A stretch of DNA of 10,147 nt from an uncultured Prevotella sp. (GTDB lineage Bacteria > Bacteroidota > Bacteroidia > Bacteroidales > Bacteroidaceae), in assembly GCA_934229335.1 (NCBI GenBank), contig CAKQDQ010000089.1, positions 1 through 10,147 of the forward strand, read 5' to 3'. Positions 5,720-10,147 of the stretch are shown one piece after another. Each line of letters opens with the position of its first letter. Position 1 is the stretch's first letter. Made by a program: the position numbers and the translations under genes. The notes beneath the pieces are model-generated. The model was given only the letters and a program-made list of their open reading frames with translations. It was not told the origin of the DNA and did no database searches.

Positions 5720-5777
5720 TTCTTGGCGTTGCCGTTGTTACCAAAATTTGGTAACAAATACCCCTTATTATATAGAC
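5720..5777 (-). repeat. 58-bp perfect repeat, copy 2 (between the 178-aa gene and rep)
   Basis: Identical to 4707-4764, offset 1,013 bp. It fills the gap between the 178-aa gene (stop 5781-5783) and the rep ATG (5712-5714) almost exactly. The 23-bp palindrome is at 5735-5757. In both copies the repeat starts 2-3 bp after a stop codon and precedes the next gene. Confidence 0.85.
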
Positions 5778-5780
5778 GAT

Positions 5781-6317
5781 TTATTTTTCTATCAATTTAT
5801 GAAGCAATGCCAAAACATCATCATAACCGCCATTCATTAGAGATTTGCAGTAAGTTGAAGCAAGCGTTTTGCCATTCTCCAAAACAAGCATATCAATACT
5901 GCTCGGTCTTGGTTCTCCGTCCTTCTGGTATAATATGAACAAGTAAGCATCATCCTTGCAACCATAAAAAGGGTTTGGCTTGTTATCTTTGCTATAAGTT
6001 TTTTTATCAAAGGGGTAGCCATAAGCATAACCTCTCAACTTTCCATTTTCTACAAACAGAAATTTTAAGCCTGTAAGGTTTAGACTATTTTTGCCCTGCA
6101 ACCTTAGTTCTGGGGCACTGTCCTTACTGCCGCTATCTCTGCTTTCCATCAGATAGAAAGAAATATTACCGTCTCGTCCTCGTTGCGTCTCTATCTCTGG
6201 GTAATAACCTGTCATGTGAGTAAGCGTGTACTTAGGCGTTTTCTTGTTTCCTGTAGCGTCTACAAAGCGTGCACACCATTTTACATCTGGTGCAACTGTT
6301 TTTGTTATTGTGTTCAT
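5781..6317 (-). CDS. 178-aa protein of unknown function between the HTH gene and rep
   Basis: Begins MNTITKTVAPDVKWCARF. No signal peptide or membrane segment. Rich in aromatic and beta-prone stretches (GNISFYLMESRD, LKFLFVENGKLRGYAYGYPF, DAYLFILYQKDGE), suggesting a mainly beta fold, with a helical end (DDVLALLHKLIEK). I recognise no family. Its ATG overlaps the TGA of the HTH gene by 4 bases (ATGA, 6314-6317), so the two are translationally coupled. It is followed directly by the 58-bp repeat and rep, so a role in replication, excision or their control is plausible from position only. Confidence 0.75.
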   Translation of the reverse strand: MNTITKTVAPDVKWCARFVDATGNKKTPKYTLTHMTGYYPEIETQRGRDGNISFYLMESRDSGSKDSAPELRLQGKNSLNLTGLKFLFVENGKLRGYAYGYPFDKKTYSKDNKPNPFYGCKDDAYLFILYQKDGEPRPSSIDMLVLENGKTLASTYCKSLMNGGYDDVLALLHKLIEK

Positions 6318-6604
6318 CGTGTACCTCCTTCCTTTAATGTGTATTTTAGTGCTGCCTGTTCTGCCTCCTGCATCGTTGTTACTCGGTTTTGCTTCATCCA
6401 GTCCTCTATCTCCTTTTTGTCAAAGTAAAGCACTCTGCCATTAGGCTTGTAGTGAGGTATCTGATTGTAACAAGTCAACTTATACAAGTGGCTTTTACTT
6501 AAACCTGTGTATAACGCTACATCTTCAATCGTTAATACTTTCTTTGCTGCTAATAGAGTGTAACGCTCTATTGCTTCCAGATGTTTTTTAATATCTGTTT
6601 CCAT
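6314..6604 (-). CDS. helix-turn-helix DNA-binding protein, excisionase (Xis)-like
   Basis: 96-aa protein with one MerR/excisionase-type winged helix-turn-helix (HTH_17 style). Seen: VLTIEDVALYTGLSKSHLYK (residues 23-42: recognition helix in LSKSHLYKLT), then the wing IPHYKPNGRVLYFDKKEIED (49-68) and WMKQNR. This 'sets up in the groove, Y/F-K-P-N-G-R' pattern is typical of small DNA-binding proteins of Bacteroidota integrative elements, which act as directionality factors or regulators. It is the first gene of the second operon, about 43 nt after the predicted start site, and overlaps the next gene by 4 bp. Likely binding targets are the GTAACAAA-type sites or the palindromes in the 58-bp repeats (inference). 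Confidence 0.85.
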   Translation of the reverse strand: METDIKKHLEAIERYTLLAAKKVLTIEDVALYTGLSKSHLYKLTCYNQIPHYKPNGRVLYFDKKEIEDWMKQNRVTTMQEAEQAALKYTLKEGGTR

Positions 6605-6653
6605 TAAAAAAAGAATTTCAATTAACTTGGCACTGTGCCTCGTTTTCTGGGTG

Positions 6654-6685
6654 CAAAGATAATAAGTAAGGGAAAGTAAAGTAAA
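6654..6685 (-). promoter_or_regulatory. promoter of the HTH-rep operon
   Basis: TATCTTTG (6661-6654) is a full -7 box on the minus strand; TTTA (6685-6682) stands 20 bp upstream in place of TTTG. The -33 box overlaps the T-tract of the preceding terminator. Inferred start near 6647, leader about 43 nt. The other bases at 6605-6653 show nothing else. Confidence 0.65.
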
Positions 6686-6738
6686 AAAAAAAATAGTCTT
6701 TAATTGCCATAATAATTAAGACAATTAAAGACTATTTT
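6683..6738 (-). terminator. strong intrinsic terminator of the integrase operon
   Basis: A perfect 17-bp inverted repeat: AAAATAGTCTTTAATTG (6690-6706) and CAATTAAAGACTATTTT (6722-6738), with a 15-nt loop. On the minus strand it is followed by 11 T (6693-6683). It lies 16 bp after the stop of the 324-aa gene. Confidence 0.92.
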
Positions 6739-6754
6739 AGACTACTCAAAAACC

Positions 6755-7729
6755 TTACTGAAATAAACGTTTTGCCCCCGCTATTTCATCTTCACTATAC
6801 CTTTCTGCTATTGGAAAATATTTATTAAAATTCTGTTTTGTAGCAATTTTACCAAACTCTTTCACTACTGCTTTATATGTTGCTTTTGTTATTTTACTTT
6901 GCTGTAGGGCTGCAACCAAAAACAAAACTGCATCTCTACCATCTTTCCCATTCATAACTTCATGTAGTTTTCTTAAAGTCTCTTTTCCTTCTTCCTCGCT
7001 ACCTACCAGATAATAGCTAAACGGTCTTGACGGTCTCCCCACTCGGTGCGTTGGGCGTGCCTGTGGTGTTTCCTTATTAACCTTAATGTCCGCTATATTA
7101 TCAATAATATTCCAAATAGGTGTACTATATCTTTGGTACTTCTCCTCTGCTTCTTTCTCTGGCTCTTCTTCTCTGCTTATCCAACTACATTCAGTTTTTG
7201 CAACCACATCTTTAACCGCCTCGTTAAATATGTCGCTACTGCTATTCTCTACCTGTTGACCTGTACACTTTGCATCATTTTGCAACGGTTCTGTTATTAC
7301 CTCGCCTGTACTACTTCTTTTTACCTCTCCTGTTTTATCATCTACAAAGTAATCACAATGTTTTATCGCTAATAGCGATACATTATAAAACGTTTGCAAA
7401 TACCAATTTTGCAAGTCAAATAATGTTTTGTCTACTTCATGTAATTTCTTAAATAGTTCATTTTCTTTTTGTGGGTCTACCTGTCTTAACACTTCCCCCC
7501 ATACCATTCTATAGATTAAAAGCCGCCTGCAAAGTTCTACATCGTTGTTTTCTTGGATATACTGATTTAACTGTGTAACCTCTTTGTCTATTTCTTTGAA
7601 ACATGGCATTTGCAACAATACAGGCAAATCTCTCCCTATAAGAATACCCACAATGTGATTTACACAATCATACACATTGTTAGTGTATTTATTCACAAAA
7701 TAACTTGATAAATCTATCATTTTACCCAC
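6755..7729 (-). CDS. 324-aa protein of unknown function cotranscribed with the integrase
   Basis: Soluble, mostly helical protein. N-terminal part (1-150) has helix-forming segments such as NHIVGILIGRDLPVLLQM and ELFKKLHEVDKTLFDLQNWY. The middle (about 150-235) is polar and probably disordered (EEEPEKEAEEKYQ) and ends in an AT-hook-like RPTHRVGRPSRPF. The C-terminal part (240-324) is a compact helical region: GRDAVLFLVAALQQSKITKA, TYKAVVKEFGKI and NKYFPIAERYSEDEIAGAKR. Proteins with this kind of C-terminus often accompany integrases in Bacteroidota elements, from memory; no function is established. Start ATG 7729 lies 20 bp after the integrase stop; Met4 is an alternative. It shares the integrase promoter and ends just before the terminator at 6683-6738, so it may assist integration or maintenance. 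Confidence 0.75.
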   Translation of the reverse strand: MGKMIDLSSYFVNKYTNNVYDCVNHIVGILIGRDLPVLLQMPCFKEIDKEVTQLNQYIQENNDVELCRRLLIYRMVWGEVLRQVDPQKENELFKKLHEVDKTLFDLQNWYLQTFYNVSLLAIKHCDYFVDDKTGEVKRSSTGEVITEPLQNDAKCTGQQVENSSSDIFNEAVKDVVAKTECSWISREEEPEKEAEEKYQRYSTPIWNIIDNIADIKVNKETPQARPTHRVGRPSRPFSYYLVGSEEEGKETLRKLHEVMNGKDGRDAVLFLVAALQQSKITKATYKAVVKEFGKIATKQNFNKYFPIAERYSEDEIAGAKRLFQ

Positions 7730-7749
7730 TTTCTTAAGTTAATTTATTA

Positions 7750-8895
7750 TTATTCAAAGAGTTTATTAAGTAAATTTACCGCCTCATCTTTTTTCTGATT
7801 GACAATCTTTGCATAAATCTGAGTTGTTTGCACATCTGTATGTCCTAATAACTTACTGGTTGTGTAAAGGTCTGCCCCTGCCGTTAACATCATTGTTGCA
7901 AAGGTATGGCGTGCAACGTGGAAAGTAACGTGTTTTGTAATTTGTGCCGTCTTAGCCCACTCCTGCACTACCTTATTTCTGATAACACTACCATTAGGCA
8001 AACTAAAGACATATTCCTCTGCATCTTTATTGCCCCTTACTGGCATATATTTAAGGGCTTGGGTTGATAATGGCAAATATAAGGGCTGCCCTGTCTTAAT
8101 CATTATCTTTTCTATTCTATACTGTCCCCCATCATTGCAAACATCTTTCCATTTAAGCGTTTCTATATCGCTAATTCTCAAACCACAATAACAAGAAAAC
8201 AGAAAAGCCTGTTTTATTTCTGCCCTGGGGCAATCGGTTGCAATCAACTTTTTCACTTCATTTATTGTAAGGTATTCCCTGGGACTTTCTGGCACTTTAA
8301 TTTTATCGGTGCTACTAATCTTTGAAAAAGGGTTTTGAGTTATCACCTCTGCCCTTATCGCTGCATTTAAGGCACAATTCAGCACCCTATAATAATTTTG
8401 TGCCGTCACCGCCTTTAGGTGTTTGCCGTTTCTGGGGTTAATATAAACGTGTTGTATGTAATCAAGATACCCCAAACAATAATCTTTATCCACATCTTGC
8501 AAACGTACCTTTGTGCCCCTATAGTCTGTCAGTAACTTGATAGTAAAATTTATCTGTCTATCATCTTTCTTACCTTTCTGTGCTTGGTCTGCCTTATATT
8601 TTGCCATCCAGTCCATAAGCAGCATTTTACTCCTGCCTTTACTTATTCCTGCCTCACCGTTGTAAAGGTCTTGTAACTTCTGGGTCTTAATAGCATTTGC
8701 CGCCTGTAAGGTGTTTTGATTTTGTACCCTTGCGGTTTGGTTTACCTCTGGCACAATATACATTTTCAAAAACTCATAAGTCCTCTTACCGTTAACGTAT
8801 ATATCTAAATAAATAGACTTATTACCGTTTGCAAGTTCTTTGAAACGTAACTTTATCGGCTCTTTTGCCTTTAGTTCTTTTTTCCTCTTTGCCAT
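7750..8895 (-). CDS. int: tyrosine-type site-specific integrase
   Basis: 381-aa phage-type integrase that would catalyse insertion and excision of the element at the CTAGGAAATTTCAA core. Domains seen: N-terminal arm-binding domain (about 10-75, with IYLDIYVNGKRTYEFLKMYI), SAM-like core-binding domain (about 90-190) and catalytic domain (about 205-381). Catalytic residues: R240 in CGLRISDIETLKWKDV, K267 in IMIKTG, H326 and R329 in TFHVARHTFATMML, H352 in LLGHTDVQTT and nucleophile Y361 in IYAKI. All are present, so the enzyme looks active. Length and layout match Bacteroidota integrases of elements. ATG 8895 is supported by a consensus promoter 30 bp upstream. First gene of its operon; the 324-aa gene follows after 20 bp. 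Confidence 0.96.
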   Translation of the reverse strand: MAKRKKELKAKEPIKLRFKELANGNKSIYLDIYVNGKRTYEFLKMYIVPEVNQTARVQNQNTLQAANAIKTQKLQDLYNGEAGISKGRSKMLLMDWMAKYKADQAQKGKKDDRQINFTIKLLTDYRGTKVRLQDVDKDYCLGYLDYIQHVYINPRNGKHLKAVTAQNYYRVLNCALNAAIRAEVITQNPFSKISSTDKIKVPESPREYLTINEVKKLIATDCPRAEIKQAFLFSCYCGLRISDIETLKWKDVCNDGGQYRIEKIMIKTGQPLYLPLSTQALKYMPVRGNKDAEEYVFSLPNGSVIRNKVVQEWAKTAQITKHVTFHVARHTFATMMLTAGADLYTTSKLLGHTDVQTTQIYAKIVNQKKDEAVNLLNKLFE

Positions 8896-8910
8896 ATTGC
8901 TTGTTATTGT

Positions 8911-8956
8911 TTTGTTACCGCTTGCAAAGATAATAAGACTTTTTTAATCAACCAAA
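8911..8956 (-). promoter_or_regulatory. integrase promoter with an adjacent inverted arm-site word
   Basis: On the minus strand TTTG (8956-8953), 20 bp, then TATCTTTG (8932-8925): an exact Bacteroidota promoter. The start is expected near 8918. TTTGTTAC at 8911-8918 is an inverted copy of the GTAACAAA motif and covers that start, so integrase or the HTH protein could repress int by binding here (inference). Confidence 0.75.
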
Positions 8957-8961
8957 TTTGA

Positions 8962-9001
8962 GTAACAAAATAGTAACAAATTTATACATAAAAGTAACAA
9001 A
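8962..9001 (+). promoter_or_regulatory. right arm-type sites: three GTAACAAA motifs
   Basis: GTAACAAA at 8962-8969, 8973-8980 and 8994-9001. The first two are 11 bp apart, exactly as at the left end; the third is 21 bp on. They sit between the integrase promoter and attR in AT-rich DNA. The 9002-9101 stretch holds no gene. Confidence 0.55.
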
Positions 9002-9070
9002 ACAAAGGAAAATATCAACAGCCAAATATTAACAAAGCATACTTAACTAACTGTTTTTCACTATTTTTAT

Positions 9071-9104
9071 TTTGCTTTTATTTTCTGTCTAAAAATATTT
9101 TTTG
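9071..9104 (+). promoter_or_regulatory. possible promoter at the right end reading into the split RNA
   Basis: TTTG at 9071-9074, a 21-bp gap, then TATTTTTTG at 9096-9104, which is the -7 consensus with one extra base. A start near 9110 would fall in the att core and transcribe the 3' part of the host RNA. AT-rich DNA makes a chance match possible. Confidence 0.3.
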
Positions 9105-9122
9105 AAAACTAGGAAATTTCAA
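9102..9122 (+). repeat. attR: right attachment site of the element
   Basis: Right copy of the site at 2728-2748: TTGAAA (9102-9107), one differing base (A), then the 14-bp core CTAGGAAATTTCAA (9109-9122). Chromosomal sequence (GAAGATG...) resumes immediately after. Confidence 0.85.
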
Positions 9123-9345
9123 GAAGATGTTCAGATGAAGACAGCGGTGGACGTCTACCCCATCGTGTATATCACATGGCATAGGTGTACCCTCTCCATT
9201 TCCAGGAGAAGGTACATCCTGTGCTATCATATATACTATCTTGGCGTAGGCTTCTGTTGCTTCTTATTCCTTGACATCAATGGTTTTCCTAGGACCACAA
9301 CCTGCAAGGGATAATAAATGCAACCAGATTCCTACGCCTTTTCTA
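9109..9345 (+). ncRNA. 3' part of the interrupted structured RNA (long rod)
   Basis: No reading frame fits this stretch, but it folds into a nearly continuous rod. Pairs, from outside in: core CTAGGAAA with TTTCCTAG (9285-9292); GATGTTCAG (9126-9134) with CTTGACATC (9270-9278); CAGCGG (9142-9147) with CTGTTG (9254-9259); GTCTAC with GTAGGC (around 9153 and 9246); GTGTATAT (9165-9172) with ATATATAC (9229-9236); GGCATAGG (9178-9185) with CCTGTGCT (9218-9225); GTACC (9187-9191) with GGTAC (9211-9215); TCTCC with GGAGA around loop ATTTCCA. GGCGTAGG (9243-9250) also has a perfect alternative partner CCTACGCC (9331-9338), followed by TTTTC. The normal promoter is now 6.4 kb away at 2586-2616. The 9346-9434 stretch shows nothing I can name. 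Confidence 0.65.
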
Positions 9346-9434
9346 TTCATTCACACCACCTATATCATCCACTACTAACACTTTTCTGCTTCGGGGAATT
9401 GGCAGAGCTATCGTTCTGAAATGAGAGCCTGTCA

Positions 9435-10147
9435 ATGAGCACTAAATTCTTTAATAATACTCCAGAAAATTCTTTATTCGAAAAGTTTAAGGGCATTGCA
9501 CACAATATGCTTGACTTCCACACGTTTCAAGCCGTTGTGGGATATTTTCGTAGTTCGGGATATTTCAAACTGCGTGAGGAGTTTGCCAACGTAAGAAAAA
9601 TACAAATCCTCGTAGGCATTAACGTCGACAACATTTTTCGTAAACAGTCTCACATTTTTATGGGGCAGATAGACGAAGAGAAGGTGCGCCAGGCTTATTC
9701 TGATGATTTTGTGGAAGAAGTAAGAAATGCTGGTTATGACGAACTGACAGAGCGAGGCATTCTGCAGTTCTGTCAAGACATCATTGACGGCAGGTTAGAG
9801 TTGCGCATCCACCGCAGCAAGAACCTGCACGCTAAGTTTTATCTACTTCTGCCGAAAGACCATAACTCTAACTCTGACGGTTGGGTCATTATGGGTTCGT
9901 CAAACCTATCAGACTCTGGCATGGGCACCACCGTTAGCAATCGTTACGAACTGAACGTAGCGATGAAGGACTATGACGATGTGGCGTATTGTAAGAATGA
10001 GTTTGAGGAACTATGGAAAGACGCCATACCTCTCACCTTGGAGGACATTGACAGGATGAAGACGCAAACGCATCTGGGACAACTGCCAACTCCATACGAA
10101 CTTTACATGAAGGTGCTCATCGACTCTTTTGGTGCACAGGTGGAGGA
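9435..10147 (+). CDS. phospholipase D-like nuclease domain protein, probably a PLD-helicase (3' end outside window)
   Basis: Open from ATG 9435 to the window end (237 codons, no stop). Seen: FQAVVGYFRSSGYFKLREEF (31-50), typical of the start of PLDc_N-type domains; IQILVGINVDN (56-66); then the HKD signature LHAKFYLLL (131-139; H132, K134) followed by WVIMGSSNLSDSGM (150-163, the GSSN strand) and N169/E172 in RYELNVAM. A single such half-domain forms an active site by dimerisation. Family knowledge: in bacteria this N-terminal domain is often fused to an SNF2/DEAD helicase in large restriction- or defence-associated proteins; the helicase part is not in view, so that is inference. An in-frame stop at 9417-9419 and lack of another ATG fix the start. 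No clear promoter or Shine-Dalgarno is seen. Confidence 0.8.
   Translation, partial: MSTKFFNNTPENSLFEKFKGIAHNMLDFHTFQAVVGYFRSSGYFKLREEFANVRKIQILVGINVDNIFRKQSHIFMGQIDEEKVRQAYSDDFVEEVRNAGYDELTERGILQFCQDIIDGRLELRIHRSKNLHAKFYLLLPKDHNSNSDGWVIMGSSNLSDSGMGTTVSNRYELNVAMKDYDDVAYCKNEFEELWKDAIPLTLEDIDRMKTQTHLGQLPTPYELYMKVLIDSFGAQVE

Larger units (their letters stand above)
2735..9122. mobile_element. integrative element of 6,374 bp (Int, HTH/Xis-like, Rep; no relaxase seen)
   Basis: The element is bounded by direct copies of the core CTAGGAAATTTCAA. It carries a tyrosine integrase near the right end, an excisionase-like HTH protein, a replication initiator and six further small or unknown proteins, one of them doubtful. 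It is visibly more AT-rich than the flanks and its clear genes are all on the minus strand, opposite to the flanking genes. Putative arm sites (GTAACAAA) lie near both ends. No relaxase, coupling protein, capsid or Zot-like gene is visible, so transfer must depend on a helper if it occurs. An integrated rolling-circle plasmid or a satellite of a filamentous phage are the main alternatives. Confidence 0.85.

Noticed and set aside
5715..5744. TTG start for rep inside the 58-bp repeat
   Set aside because: The ATG at 5714 gives the family-like MYDKVKLWL start, and the repeat is also present upstream of an unrelated gene, so it is unlikely to be coding.
4707..5777. Integron attC-type cassettes or a CRISPR array
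   Set aside because: Only two copies 1 kb apart, no attC core sites and no integron-type integrase with the extra domain; the tyrosine integrase is a phage-type enzyme with its own att core. The cassette idea is kept only as one option for the repeat.
2728..9122. tRNA gene as the integration target
   Set aside because: No tRNA-like fold or T-arm (GGTTCGA) sequence lies at either att site; the flanks fit a longer rod-shaped RNA.
2735..9122. Complete filamentous phage (inovirus) prophage
   Set aside because: A Rep-like initiator and one doubtful small membrane frame are not enough; no Zot/pI ATPase, secretin or clear coat-protein gene is present.
9474..9776. 100-aa minus-strand frame
   Set aside because: It is antisense to the PLD-domain gene, whose HKD motif and codon pattern are clear on the plus strand.

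Overview
The window looks like a Bacteroidota chromosome (Prevotella/Bacteroides-like). Promoters have the form TTTG-N20-TAnnTTTG (repeatedly TATCTTTG or TAACTTTG), Shine-Dalgarno sites are mostly absent, and the tyrosine integrase and helix-turn-helix protein are of types common in that phylum. The species cannot be fixed from the sequence.

Layout. (1) 2-2571, plus strand, ordinary chromosome: the 3' end of hrpB (DExH helicase), a small nitroreductase-family gene with a rare strong Shine-Dalgarno, and a Cof-type HAD phosphatase. (2) About 2586-2748: a strong promoter and the 5' part of a structured non-coding RNA. (3) 2735-9109/9122: an integrated mobile element of 6,374 bp between two copies of the 14-bp core CTAGGAAATTTCAA. 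(4) 9109-9345: the 3' part of the split RNA. (5) 9435 to the window end: the N-terminal part of a large protein beginning with a phospholipase-D-type (HKD) nuclease domain.

Element organisation. Its clear genes all run on the minus strand, right to left. Operon 1 is a consensus promoter, the integrase, a 324-aa protein of unknown function and a strong intrinsic terminator (6683-6738). Operon 2 is a promoter, an excisionase-like HTH protein, a 178-aa unknown, a perfect 58-bp repeat, a Rep_trans/phage-CRI-like replication initiator, the second copy of the 58-bp repeat, two small charged proteins and an intrinsic terminator (4010-4052). Next comes about 600 bp of non-coding, repeat-bearing DNA that may hold the replication origin (with a doubtful plus-strand two-helix ORF). 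Then follow a promoter, a structured leader RNA ending in a terminator-like stem, a 96-aa protein, and at the extreme left end a separate promoter driving a ~78-nt self-terminating small RNA. GTAACAAA motifs spaced 11 bp apart lie near both ends and look like integrase arm sites. I see no relaxase, capsid, Zot-type ATPase or conjugation gene. The best description is a small integrative element that excises, replicates as a circle and relies on another element for transfer.

Most unusual points: the element splits a host structured RNA whose two halves pair extensively across the 6.4 kb; a perfect 58-bp palindrome-containing repeat follows two successive genes; there are two candidate element-encoded structured RNAs; and a 25-bp piece of the rep gene is duplicated in the putative origin region.
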